Source: Pseudomonas sp. B33.4
Lineage (GTDB): Bacteria; Pseudomonadota; Gammaproteobacteria; Pseudomonadales; Pseudomonadaceae
Reading direction: 5' to 3'
DNA length: 64,000 nt
NCBI RefSeq assembly: GCF_034555375.1
Contig: NZ_CP140706.1
Location: 3,339,001-3,403,000, forward strand
The notes under the pieces are model-generated. The model saw nothing but the letters and a program-made list of their open reading frames with translations. It had not been told where the DNA came from and made no database searches. This document shows, piece after piece, positions 38,244-46,102 of this stretch. The position numbers were made by a program, and so were the translations under genes. The first letter of the stretch is position 1. Each line of letters starts with the position of its first letter.

Positions 38244-38374
38244 ACGATAAGCGTCAACTGTCAAATAGCGAGTCCGATGATCCAGGCCGATCAGGAGGCA
38301 AATTCCTGTAAGGCTTATAAAGAAGGAAAAGAATCCAGCCCACCTATGACTTGATGACGTCATTGACACAGGCG

Positions 38375-38390
38375 ATACGGTATACGATAT
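38375..38390. promoter_or_regulatory. GntR/FCD operator candidate, dimethylformamidase-like operon
   Basis: Reads ATACGGTATACGATAT, 14 of 16 matching the palindrome. It ends 27 bases before the ATG at 38418, a position where a repressor would block transcription of the plus-strand operon. Confidence 0.75.
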
Positions 38391-38417
38391 TCGATAAAAA
38401 CATCAGGTATCGGATGT

Positions 38418-40649
38418 ATGACTCATTCAGAAATCGATTCCCCGGCTGTCATCGGCTATGTCACACCGCTCAGCGCGCAACCCGGAGAACTTCTCGAATT
38501 CAAGATTTCCTCGGCAGGTGATAAGGACATTCGCGCCAGGGTTGTCCGGCTTGACTGCTGCGATCCCAATCCGCAGGGCCCAGGCCTCAAAAGCGTGGAC
38601 GTGGATTTCGATCTGGACGAGAGCTATCGGGCAACCGAACAAAAGACTTACCTCGGATCGTGTGCAATTGCTCCTCTGCCCTGTCTCCGTGATACCAGCA
38701 ATCTGACACTGTCGCTGTTCATAAAGCCCACGCTGTACAGCACCACTGACCAAGTGATTTTTTCGTGGCAGGATGAAACTGCAACGACGGGTTTCGCATT
38801 GATCCTCAACGCAGGCACGCTTGAGTTAAAACGACTGGGGGAGCACACCCGCCTGGAGATTGGTCTTTGCCTGGAGATCAACTGTTGGACCCAGCTGAAA
38901 ATCGGCTTCGGCCTGCAAGACATCGTCGTTCGCTCAAGGCGGGTGGGCAGACGAGAAACCGCCGAATCCAGCACCCGCCTGGAAGGGCTTCATGCCTTGC
39001 TCAAGAACTCCAGTCACCTGATTCTCGCTGCCATCTGGAGCGGCCATCCCGTCGATTGCCTCAACGGCGCCATCGAAGCACCATGCCTGACCCGGACTCA
39101 GGCTGGCACGAACGCCGACATCGAGGTGCTTGCGCGCTGGTCTTTTGCCAATGATGCATACAAGCAAACGGTTGAAGACGACATTAATCCTTCGCGCCAT
39201 CTCACCCTGGTCAACATGCCGATGCGCGGCGTGCGCTCTTCGGGCTGGACCGGCCGTAACATGGACTGGAAAACCGCGCCTGACGAATACGCCGCCATCG
39301 CTTTCCACGCCGATGACCTGAGCGACTGTCAGTGGAGCACGACCCTTGCGGTTCGAGTGCCTGCCGGTATGCCATCAGGAGTTTACGGACTGATCGTGGA
39401 TCATCCATCGGGCAGCGACACTATCCCGTTCTACGTTCTTCCCGGTGCAGGTTTACCTCGCCGCAGAATTCTCTTTCTGGCACCCACGTTTACCTATCAG
39501 GCCTATGCGAACCATACCCGCGGAACATTCGCCGGCGCGCTGCAGAACCGAGTCAGTGAGTGGAATGCCTATCCTCATAATCCGGACGTCATCGGTACAT
39601 TTGGATATTCAAACTACAACTGCCACCCGGATGGCTCAGGGATAACCCTTTCTTCCCGATTGCGGCCGATGATGACTATGCGCCCTGCGTATTTGGTCTA
39701 TCTCGACGAGCGAGGTTCCGGGATGCGTGGCTTTGCTTCGGACTCGCATCTGACCGACTGGTTGCAAGCCAAAGGGTACGAGTTCGACGTCATTACCGAT
39801 GAGGATCTGGATCGTGAAGGCATTGATGCCCTGACTCACTACGATGTCGTGCTGACCGGGACCCAGCCTGAATATCAAACGCGCAGGACACTGGAAGCGC
39901 TGATCGCCTATCGCGAGGGCGGCGGCAAACTGATGTACCTCGGCGGTAACGGCTTCTACTGGAAAATCGGCCGCCATCCACAGCTCCCTCATATGATCGA
40001 GGTGCGTCGCGCAGAAGGTGGCATGCGGGTCTGGGCCAGCCAGCCCGGCGAGTATTACCACCAACTCGATGGCGAGTATGGCGGCTTGTGGCGTCGCAAC
40101 GGAATCGCACCGCAACAAGTCGCCGGCGTGGGCTTCACCGCCGAAGGCGCATTCGAGGGGACGTACTACGTCCGCACTCCGGAATCGTTTCGCAGTGAAC
40201 TGGCCTTCCTGTTTGAGGGTATTGCACCCGATCAGCGAATAGGCGATTTCGGTCTTTCGGGAGGCGGTGCTGCCGGCTTCGAGATCGACCAGGTCTGTTC
40301 GGACTTGGGTACCCCGGACTTCGTTTCGGTCGTTGCTGTCTCTGAAGGTCATGGCCCGACCTTTGAAACCAGCTTCGAAGAGCTTCTGCTTCCGGGTGTC
40401 TTCGATGGCAGCCCGCGACCTTACGGCGGCATTCGCTCGAACATCGTCTATGGCATCGACGAGAACGGCGGAGGTCTGTTTTCGGTCGGGTCTATTACGT
40501 TTTGCGGCAGCCTCTCGCACAACCACTACGACAATAACGTGTCGCGTCTGCTGGAAAACTGTCTGCGTAAATTTCTCCAACTCTCAGGCAGCGCCGATGA
40601 GTCAGAACAACCCTCCCCTCACTCCGCCACCTCCTTAAAAGAAGATTGA
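38418..40649 (+). CDS. N,N-dimethylformamidase large-subunit homologue
   Basis: A 743-residue protein matching the large (beta) subunit of N,N-dimethylformamidase in length and layout: an N-terminal beta domain (IGYVTPLSAQPGELLEFKIS), a LamG-like jelly-roll insert (about 90-225, FIKPTLYSTTDQVIFSWQ), and a large C-terminal amidohydrolase-like domain with RILFLAPTFTYQAYANHT, PAYLVYLDERGSGMRGF, TGTQPEYQT (about 478-486) and YLGGNGFYWKIG. The known enzyme is a mononuclear-iron amidase of two chains; no gene for the small 15-kDa chain is present here. Its natural substrate is unlikely to be dimethylformamide; an N-substituted or amide derivative of a proline is plausible from context. First gene of an operon with the DpkA-like reductase (4 bases on) and the GNAT gene. 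The ribosome site is weak (AGG about 10 bases before the ATG). Confidence 0.85.
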   Translation: MTHSEIDSPAVIGYVTPLSAQPGELLEFKISSAGDKDIRARVVRLDCCDPNPQGPGLKSVDVDFDLDESYRATEQKTYLGSCAIAPLPCLRDTSNLTLSLFIKPTLYSTTDQVIFSWQDETATTGFALILNAGTLELKRLGEHTRLEIGLCLEINCWTQLKIGFGLQDIVVRSRRVGRRETAESSTRLEGLHALLKNSSHLILAAIWSGHPVDCLNGAIEAPCLTRTQAGTNADIEVLARWSFANDAYKQTVEDDINPSRHLTLVNMPMRGVRSSGWTGRNMDWKTAPDEYAAIAFHADDLSDCQWSTTLAVRVPAGMPSGVYGLIVDHPSGSDTIPFYVLPGAGLPRRRILFLAPTFTYQAYANHTRGTFAGALQNRVSEWNAYPHNPDVIGTFGYSNYNCHPDGSGITLSSRLRPMMTMRPAYLVYLDERGSGMRGFASDSHLTDWLQAKGYEFDVITDEDLDREGIDALTHYDVVLTGTQPEYQTRRTLEALIAYREGGGKLMYLGGNGFYWKIGRHPQLPHMIEVRRAEGGMRVWASQPGEYYHQLDGEYGGLWRRNGIAPQQVAGVGFTAEGAFEGTYYVRTPESFRSELAFLFEGIAPDQRIGDFGLSGGGAAGFEIDQVCSDLGTPDFVSVVAVSEGHGPTFETSFEELLLPGVFDGSPRPYGGIRSNIVYGIDENGGGLFSVGSITFCGSLSHNHYDNNVSRLLENCLRKFLQLSGSADESEQPSPHSATSLKED

Positions 40650-40653
40650 CGCC

Positions 40654-41694
40654 ATGACAGACGAGCTTTCTTTAGTGCACATGGACTTCGACGAACTCAG
40701 CCTGCTGTTGAGAAAAATCTTCATCCGCCACGGCACATCCGATTTCGTTGCTGACATCCTGGCCGCCAATTGCGCAGGCTGCGAGCGCGATGGTGCGCTA
40801 AGCCATGGCATCTTTCGCATGCCCGGCTATGTGGCCTCTCTGAAAACCGGCTGGGTGGACGGACAAGCCAATGCCGAGGTGAACATCGTAAGCCCTTCGT
40901 TCATCCGCATCGATGCCCGCAACGGATTCGCCCAACCAGCCTTGGCCGCCGCAGCGAAGGCCATTGATGAAGCCATCGAACGTACCGGCGTAGCCGTCAT
41001 CGCTATCCGCAACTCCCATCATTTCAGTGCACTCTGGCCTGACGTTGAACCGTTCGCACGCAAAGGATTGGTCGCGATCAGCTTCGTCAACGGTCTGGCC
41101 AATGTCGTCCCGCACGGCGGACACACAGCGGTTTTCGGAACCAACCCGATTGCCTTCGCAACGCCGGTCGCCGGCGCCGAGCCGCTCGTGGTGGACCAGG
41201 CGACCAGCGTCATGGCCAATGGCGAAGTTCGACTGCATGCGCTGGACGATCGACCACTTCCGCCCGGTACCGGCATCGACAGCTCAGGTAGCGCCACTAC
41301 GGATCCACATGCGGTGCTGGCCGGCGGAGCATTGAACACATTCGGCGGATACAAGGGCTCTTCGATTGCGCTCATGGTCGAGCTGTTGGCTGGTGCCCTG
41401 ACCGGAGGACAATTGTCGTTCGAGAACGACTTCGGCAGTTGCGTTGGCGCACAGACGCCAAAGGCCGGGCAGCTAATGATCGTGATCGATCCGGATCGTG
41501 GCGGCACAACCGACTTCAGCCAGCGTGCTGCGTTCCTGTGCAACCGCTTGATGGAAGCCGGTCAGGATCGACTGCCAGGTGCAAGGCGCCACAAGAACCG
41601 GCACACCGCACTGACCCAAGGCATTTTCCTTACAAAAAAAGCCATCGCGGATCTGCAGCAAATGGCCGCGGACAACGCCATACAGGCGCCTTGA
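40654..41694 (+). CDS. dpkA: delta1-piperideine/pyrroline-2-carboxylate reductase (Ldh2/DpkA family)
   Basis: A 346-residue NADPH-dependent reductase of the malate/L-lactate dehydrogenase (type 2, non-Rossmann) family. It is very like Pseudomonas DpkA as remembered: GALSHGIFRMPGYVASLKTGWVDG, FAQPALAAAAKAIDEA, AIRNSHHFSALWPDVEPFA (catalytic His in NSHHF), VPHGGHTAVFGTNPIAFATP and GGYKGSSIALMVELLAGALTGG. DpkA reduces the cyclic imines from D-lysine and D-proline and also makes L-proline from delta1-pyrroline-2-carboxylate, the expected product of the 3-hydroxyproline dehydratase gene at 37157. It starts 4 bases after the upstream stop with an AGAAGATTGACGCC site. Distinguishing it from other Ldh2 enzymes rests on these motifs and the context. 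Confidence 0.85.
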   Translation: MTDELSLVHMDFDELSLLLRKIFIRHGTSDFVADILAANCAGCERDGALSHGIFRMPGYVASLKTGWVDGQANAEVNIVSPSFIRIDARNGFAQPALAAAAKAIDEAIERTGVAVIAIRNSHHFSALWPDVEPFARKGLVAISFVNGLANVVPHGGHTAVFGTNPIAFATPVAGAEPLVVDQATSVMANGEVRLHALDDRPLPPGTGIDSSGSATTDPHAVLAGGALNTFGGYKGSSIALMVELLAGALTGGQLSFENDFGSCVGAQTPKAGQLMIVIDPDRGGTTDFSQRAAFLCNRLMEAGQDRLPGARRHKNRHTALTQGIFLTKKAIADLQQMAADNAIQAP

Positions 41695-41747
41695 TCGCAC
41701 TTATAGACACATTCACCTCACCTCTAAAGCAACATTCTGGAAAAAAC

Positions 41748-42182
41748 ATGAGCAACCTATCCCGCGACACCGGCACCCTGGAACTTCATCGATCGCTATC
41801 GTCTTCACACATCGAACAACTGGTGGCGCTTTTTCAAACCGAATGGTGGACCAAGGGACGCATCAGCGCAGATGTAGAAAAGATGGTGCAATCGGGCGGC
41901 CCGCTCTTCGCTTTCATTGACCCGCAGAACGATGAACTTGTCGCGTTCGCCCGAGCAATGACCGACGGCGTTTATAAGGCGATGATCTTCGACATTATCG
42001 TCAAGGAGACGTGGCGTGGGACCGGGCTGGGCGCTGTACTCATGAACACAGTGCTGAACGATCCTGCATTGGTCGACATCAAACACCGCGAACTCTACTG
42101 CCTGGACGACATGGTGCCGTTCTATGAAAAATGGGGTTTTGCCACCGCAGCGGCCGGTTTGAACTTCATGCGCAAGGCATAG
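41748..42182 (+). CDS. GNAT-family N-acetyltransferase
   Basis: A 144-residue GNAT protein: acetyl-CoA binding motif in VKETWRGTGLGAVLMNTVL (R/Q-x-x-G-x-G/A) and the C-terminal YEKWGFATAAAGLNFM with the usual Tyr near FYEKWGF. The ATG at 41748 is selected because the frame upstream overlaps the reductase gene and the fold begins here. It is the third gene of the operon. A role in acetylating a toxic proline analogue, as known for some GNAT enzymes acting on azetidine-2-carboxylate or cis-4-hydroxyproline, is conjecture. Confidence 0.8.
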   Translation: MSNLSRDTGTLELHRSLSSSHIEQLVALFQTEWWTKGRISADVEKMVQSGGPLFAFIDPQNDELVAFARAMTDGVYKAMIFDIIVKETWRGTGLGAVLMNTVLNDPALVDIKHRELYCLDDMVPFYEKWGFATAAAGLNFMRKA

Positions 42183-42211
42183 GGGTAAACCCGATTCCGG
42201 CCGCGATCCCG

Positions 42212-43495
42212 TCATATGGAAAAACGCTTGGCACTGAAAGGTTCCAGATTCTGCGTGGGTTGGCGGCCGGCAACCATCTGCGCAATGAGCCGGCCGGTCG
42301 TGGCTCCCAAGGTCAGGCCAAGCTGGCCATGTCCTAAAGCCATGAATACATTCGATAGCCGGGTACTGCGGTCGATCACGGGCTTGGTGTCTGGCAAATA
42401 CGGCCGGTAACCGACGCCGTACTCCAGGTCGCTCAATCGCAATCCGGGAATGATCTTGCGCGCCTTTTCAAGAATGATTTCTGCGCGTTTGAAATTCGGC
42501 TCGGCATTGGGCCGTGCAAACTCCATGGTGCCGCCGATTTGCAGGCCGCGAGTCATGGGGCTGATGCAAAAACCTCCATCGGGGAAAATGACCGAGTGTT
42601 GCACTCTCTCCACCTCCGCTGGCAGAAGCGCTTGGTAACCCGCGATCCCGACCAGCGGAATCTGTACGCCTAGCTGAGCAAAAAACTGTCGTGAACCGAC
42701 ACCCGCTGCAATCACCACATGATCAGCTGCGTAGCGCTGATCATCGGCCAGCGTGACACCGCTTGCACGTTGGGCCCCTTCATCCAGGCGTTTGACCTGT
42801 CCACGAACTCGGACACCGCCCTGGTCGATAAAACTTTGCGTCAACGATGCGATAAACCCCTCGGTATCGCTTACCGAGCGCCAGTCAGGGAAAAGCAAGC
42901 CGTGACTGAACTTGCCCGCTAGCGATGGTTCGAGATCGGCAATTGCCGCGGCATCCAGTATTTCTGCTTTGAAGCCCAAGGCTGTTCGGAATGCCAAATG
43001 GGGACGTTCCTGCTCCATACCTGCTGAGGATTCAAACAGCTTGATCACAGGACCTTCGCGCAGCAATCCCTGCTCAGTACAAGCCTGTAACAATGGCGCG
43101 TAATCCGCGTGCGCATAAAGTGTAAGACTGGCGATATCCCGAGCAATTTCTTCGGATTTCGATTGCTTGGCACACGCCAGAAACCTCAGGAACCACGGCA
43201 ACATGCCGGGCAATGCGCTGGCTCTCAACGCCAGAGGCCCTTCCTGATCGAGTAGCCACCCCGGAATCTTTTGCATCACCCCAGGTCTGGACAGTGGAAC
43301 CACTTCGCCGATGGCCATTTGGCCACAGCTCCATTTGGCCGTGCTGTCGCCTGCCGCGGCGGGATCGATCAAAGTAACGGCATACCCTTCCCTTTGAAGA
43401 TACAGGGCACAGCATGTCCCTACGATTCCCCCACCTACGACAACTACCCTTTCTGAAAACAGGCGAAAGTGTTCGGAAGAGTGAACAGGCGCCAT
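42212..43495 (-). CDS. DadA-like FAD-dependent D-amino acid (D-hydroxyproline) dehydrogenase
   Basis: A 427-residue FAD oxidoreductase of the DadA/glycine oxidase family. The FAD-binding GxGxxG is at residues 17-30 (VVVVGGGIVGTCCA), followed by STAKWSCGQMAIGEVVPLSRP and C-terminal GYRPYLPDTKPVIDRS and GHGQLGLTLGATTGRLIAQM. Such enzymes oxidise D-proline or cis-4-hydroxy-D-proline to the imine in hydroxyproline pathways; which substrate is used here is not certain. The ATG at 43495 follows AAGGGGGATAC; the longer frame to 43564 does not fit. It has its own GTATAC operator at 43537 and 116 bases separate it from gntR. It converges with the GNAT gene. Confidence 0.82.
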   Translation of the reverse strand: MAPVHSSEHFRLFSERVVVVGGGIVGTCCALYLQREGYAVTLIDPAAAGDSTAKWSCGQMAIGEVVPLSRPGVMQKIPGWLLDQEGPLALRASALPGMLPWFLRFLACAKQSKSEEIARDIASLTLYAHADYAPLLQACTEQGLLREGPVIKLFESSAGMEQERPHLAFRTALGFKAEILDAAAIADLEPSLAGKFSHGLLFPDWRSVSDTEGFIASLTQSFIDQGGVRVRGQVKRLDEGAQRASGVTLADDQRYAADHVVIAAGVGSRQFFAQLGVQIPLVGIAGYQALLPAEVERVQHSVIFPDGGFCISPMTRGLQIGGTMEFARPNAEPNFKRAEIILEKARKIIPGLRLSDLEYGVGYRPYLPDTKPVIDRSTRLSNVFMALGHGQLGLTLGATTGRLIAQMVAGRQPTQNLEPFSAKRFSI

Positions 43496-43536
43496 GTATC
43501 CCCCTTGAAGATGCGTCAAATGATGGCCATTATCAG

Positions 43537-43552
43537 ATATGGTATACGCATC
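43537..43552. promoter_or_regulatory. GntR/FCD operator candidate, DadA-like gene
   Basis: Reads ATATGGTATACGCATC, 12 of 16 matching the palindrome ATATCGTATACGATAT, with the central GTATACG intact. It lies 42 bases upstream of the start at 43495. Confidence 0.65.
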
Positions 43553-43611
43553 ACAACAAAGCAAAATCGCCGTAGCGAAGGCTACGGCGATGTGGACATC
43601 TGCGCTTGGAT

Positions 43612-44289
43612 TTACTTGCGAATGTTGTCCAGCAATGATTCGCAGGCCTTGGTGATGTGCTGACGCAACAGTTCAGCGGCCTCCTCGGCATCGCCTTTGC
43701 GGCACGCCGCCAGGATCTGCCGGTGTTCGCGATCATCCACACCTGTCCCACCGGACAGGGTGAGCTGAATTCTCAAATAGCGCTCGATACGGTCATTGAC
43801 CGAACGGATGAGGTTCATCAGGAACGGCCGGTTGGCATCCTCATAGAGGCAGGAATGAAACTGCCAATTGAGCTCCGCCCAGCGCGCCACATTGGTCTCT
43901 TGCGCGAACTCGTCACAATACTGCTCGGCCCTCTTGAAAGTGGCTTCGGTCATCAGAGGCACGGACAGTTTCAGCGCGCTGGACTCCAGCATTGCCCGGA
44001 CCTCGAAAATCTGCGCAATTTCCGGCTCGGAAATGCTTTTGACGACAGCGCCGCGGTTACGCTGAAACTCGACAAGGCCTTCGGCTTCGAGGCGTTTGAG
44101 CGCTTCACGCACCGGTATCTTACTGACATCGAACAGCTTGGCGACGTCATCCTGGCGAATCGGTTCGCCTTCATCGAAGTCACCCGTGATGATCGCCTCA
44201 CGAATGTGATTGGCGATGATGTCGGACGCCGTAGGCGCGGAGCCAAGTGACGGCAGATCTGCAGGACTTAGGGGCAATTTGAACTCCAT
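43612..44289 (-). CDS. GntR-family regulator, FCD (FadR/VanR) subfamily
   Basis: A 225-residue regulator with an N-terminal winged helix (about 20-90: ANHIREAIITGDFDEGEPIRQ, DVSKIPVREALKRLEAEGLV) and a C-terminal all-helical FCD domain (about 95-215, with AMLESSALKLSVPLM and the HRQILAACRKGDAEEAAELL ending). The FCD domain usually binds a metal and a carboxylate or amino acid, fitting induction by a hydroxyproline. Five operator candidates of the GTATAC type (37097, 38228, 38375, 43537, 44430) surround it; a weaker version is at 44316, 27 bases before its own start, suggesting autoregulation. The start at ATG 44289 has weak ribosome-site support. Confidence 0.92.
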   Translation of the reverse strand: MEFKLPLSPADLPSLGSAPTASDIIANHIREAIITGDFDEGEPIRQDDVAKLFDVSKIPVREALKRLEAEGLVEFQRNRGAVVKSISEPEIAQIFEVRAMLESSALKLSVPLMTEATFKRAEQYCDEFAQETNVARWAELNWQFHSCLYEDANRPFLMNLIRSVNDRIERYLRIQLTLSGGTGVDDREHRQILAACRKGDAEEAAELLRQHITKACESLLDNIRK

Positions 44290-44315
44290 GTGTGCAATCG
44301 GGAAGCCACGATCGA

Positions 44316-44331
44316 ATAACGTATTCTATAT
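44316..44331. promoter_or_regulatory. weak GntR operator before gntR
   Basis: Reads ATAACGTATTCTATAT, 12 of 16 positions as in ATATCGTATACGATAT, with the core broken (GTATTC). It is 27 bases upstream of gntR, consistent with weak autoregulation. Confidence 0.4.
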
Positions 44332-44429
44332 CAGCTCGCAGCTTACCATCGGCTGGTCTGTCTGGTGATACAGCCTCGCCGGGTGACTGATGCGCTTCAT
44401 CAGCCCCTAAAAACCCGTTGACACCACTA

Positions 44430-44445
44430 TCAACGTATACGATAT
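44430..44445. promoter_or_regulatory. GntR/FCD operator candidate, tautomerase/cyclodeaminase operon
   Basis: Reads TCAACGTATACGATAT, 13 of 16 matching the palindrome, with a perfect right half (CGTATACGATAT). It lies upstream of the plus-strand genes starting at 44536. Confidence 0.7.
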
Positions 44446-44510
44446 TCAATCTAGAGTTCGACTCACCCGGTGTCAAGCACTCAACACCAGGCTTGCGCTG
44501 CATACCTGCC

Positions 44511-44523
44511 AACAAGAACAACA
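44511..44523 (+). promoter_or_regulatory. possible Crc/Hfq catabolite-control motif
   Basis: AACAAGAACAACA stands just before the AGGAG ribosome site of the gene at 44536 and contains AANAANAA matches in two registers. In Pseudomonas this motif near a start codon is the known landing site for Hfq with Crc, which blocks translation when preferred carbon sources are present. Confidence 0.5.
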
Positions 44524-44535
44524 GGAGAAACCTGC

Positions 44536-44712
44536 ATGCATTCGTCTCCCCAAAAGCCAGCCAAACAATCGCGGATTGCCGACAAAGCGACAGACGCCCC
44601 CAGTGCGTCTCGGCACCCCCCCCACAAAACCGGCAAGCACGACGACCTCAGGTCGTTTTTCCACGACCTGATGAATGTGCCCGGCTCTAGCGAACATCTG
44701 TTGATTCTTTGA
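44536..44712 (+). CDS. small unknown protein at the head of the tautomerase operon
   Basis: A 58-residue frame starting at ATG 44536, with AGGAG 8 bases upstream. Composition is polar and basic at the N-terminus (SPQKPAKQSRIADKATD), then DLRSFFHDLMNVPGSSEHLLIL. No family was recognised. It contains a run of eight C at 44616-44623 and another run of eight C follows it at 44726-44733, so frameshifting by slippage is possible and it may be a decayed gene. It could also be a leader peptide. Support is the ribosome site and the position in the operon only. Confidence 0.35.
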   Translation: MHSSPQKPAKQSRIADKATDAPSASRHPPHKTGKHDDLRSFFHDLMNVPGSSEHLLIL

Positions 44713-44771
44713 TACCGGTTTATCGCCCCCCCCTTCGACGTTCGCCACTCGAACACTCAGGAGAACCCGAA

Positions 44772-44981
44772 ATGCCGATAGTAAAAATCAAAATGCTCGC
44801 CGGACGACAAAGCGAGAAAAAGCACGAACTGGCAAGTGAAATAACGGCTGCCTTTTCCAGAATCCTTGGTTCCGCACCAAAGGACGTCACCATCACTTTC
44901 ACCGATGTGGCGCCCTCCGACTGGGTAATTGCCGGCGAACCGCTCAGTGCTTCCGTCACTGCGCCCTCGCCCCAGCGTTAA
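44772..44981 (+). CDS. 4-oxalocrotonate tautomerase family protein
   Basis: A 69-residue 4-OT subunit. The catalytic Pro follows the initiator Met directly (MPIVKIKMLAGRQSEKK), so it becomes the N-terminus after Met removal; Arg near residue 11 is present, and the middle helix HELASEITAAFSRILG is typical. Such enzymes tautomerise keto/enol or imine/enamine pairs; here a tautomerisation of a pyrroline carboxylate would make sense but is unproven. The ribosome site is CAGGAGAACCCGAA. It is 85 bases from the next gene in the operon. Confidence 0.85.
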   Translation: MPIVKIKMLAGRQSEKKHELASEITAAFSRILGSAPKDVTITFTDVAPSDWVIAGEPLSASVTAPSPQR

Positions 44982-45066
44982 ACGATTCACTGAATAGCGT
45001 TTGTGGATTGAACGCGATCAATCCCGAAGCACTGTGTTTTCTATCCTTCAATGTCGAGTTTCACTC

Positions 45067-46029
45067 ATGTATTTGAATGCCCAACAACTGGCCGATGCAC
45101 TGCCTTGGGACGCGCTGATGAATGCGCTATCCGATATCTTCACCCGTACCGTGCACTCCCCTGTGCGTCACCACCACAAGATAGAAGTACCGGGCGACCC
45201 CGCTGCCATGCTGTTGTTGATGCCAGCCTGGATCGAAGGCGAGTATCTAGGGGTCAAGCAAGTCACCGTGTTCCCCGGTAACAATGCAAAAGGCCAACCG
45301 GGGCTCAGCAGCCACTATCTCCTCAGTTGTGCGAAAACCGGCCTACCGCTGGGTCAGTTTGACGGCAACGAACTGACAGCCCGCCGCACAGCCGCGGCTT
45401 CTGCACTTGCCTCTCGCTATCTGTCTCGTACCGATTCGAAACGACTGCTTATGGTCGGGGCCGGCCGTATGGGGCGCTATCTGGTCAGCGCGCACCGATC
45501 GGTTCGCGATCTGGAAGAGGTCATTGTTTATGACCTCAACTTCGAAGCCGCAACGGCATTCGCGAACGACATCAGGGCCCAGGGAATCCAGGCAAAAGCC
45601 GTCACACTTCAGGAGTTACCCGCAGCCGCTGCTGCCGTCGATATCATCAGTTGCGCCACACTGGCCACGGAACCGGTCATACAAGGTCAGTGGTTGAAAC
45701 CTGGCGTTCATCTGGACCTGGTCGGCAGCTTTACCCCGATCATGCGCGAAGTCGACGACGATGTTGTGGCGCGCTGTAGCATTTTCGTTGATACCCGCGA
45801 AGGTGCTCTCGCGGAGACAGGTGACCTGATCCAGCCGATTCAGAAAGGCGTCATTACCGAAGACGACGTAATCGCCGAGTTCAGCGAACTGTGTGCCGGG
45901 AAACACTTCGGGCGCTCTGTCCTGACGACTCCGGATAAAGCCATGACCCTGTTCAAATCGGTTGGCGCGTCGGTAGAAGACCTCGCAGCGGCCATTCTGG
46001 CTTACCAGCGGACTTCAGTTTCCCGCTGA
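45067..46029 (+). CDS. ornithine cyclodeaminase family, probable delta1-pyrroline-2-carboxylate reductase
   Basis: A 320-residue ornithine cyclodeaminase/mu-crystallin protein. The ATG at 45067 fits the usual start ([20 protein letters not shown]). Seen: [33 protein letters not shown] [16 protein letters not shown], the Rossmann motif [15 protein letters not shown], and [17 protein letters not shown] followed by [17 protein letters not shown]. These are close to the LhpI-type pyrroline-2-carboxylate reductases of hydroxyproline pathways. It should use NAD(P)H to make L-proline. This is a second, unrelated fold for the same reaction as the DpkA-like protein at 40654. Confidence 0.85.
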   Translation: MYLNAQQLADALPWDALMNALSDIFTRTVHSPVRHHHKIEVPGDPAAMLLLMPAWIEGEYLGVKQVTVFPGNNAKGQPGLSSHYLLSCAKTGLPLGQFDGNELTARRTAAASALASRYLSRTDSKRLLMVGAGRMGRYLVSAHRSVRDLEEVIVYDLNFEAATAFANDIRAQGIQAKAVTLQELPAAAAAVDIISCATLATEPVIQGQWLKPGVHLDLVGSFTPIMREVDDDVVARCSIFVDTREGALAETGDLIQPIQKGVITEDDVIAEFSELCAGKHFGRSVLTTPDKAMTLFKSVGASVEDLAAAILAYQRTSVSR

Positions 46030-46102
46030 GCCCCCCTTTCAACGTTTGCACGTTCAATACATGTCGGGCGCCAGGCGCCCACCGAATCCCCGGAGAAATA
46101 CC

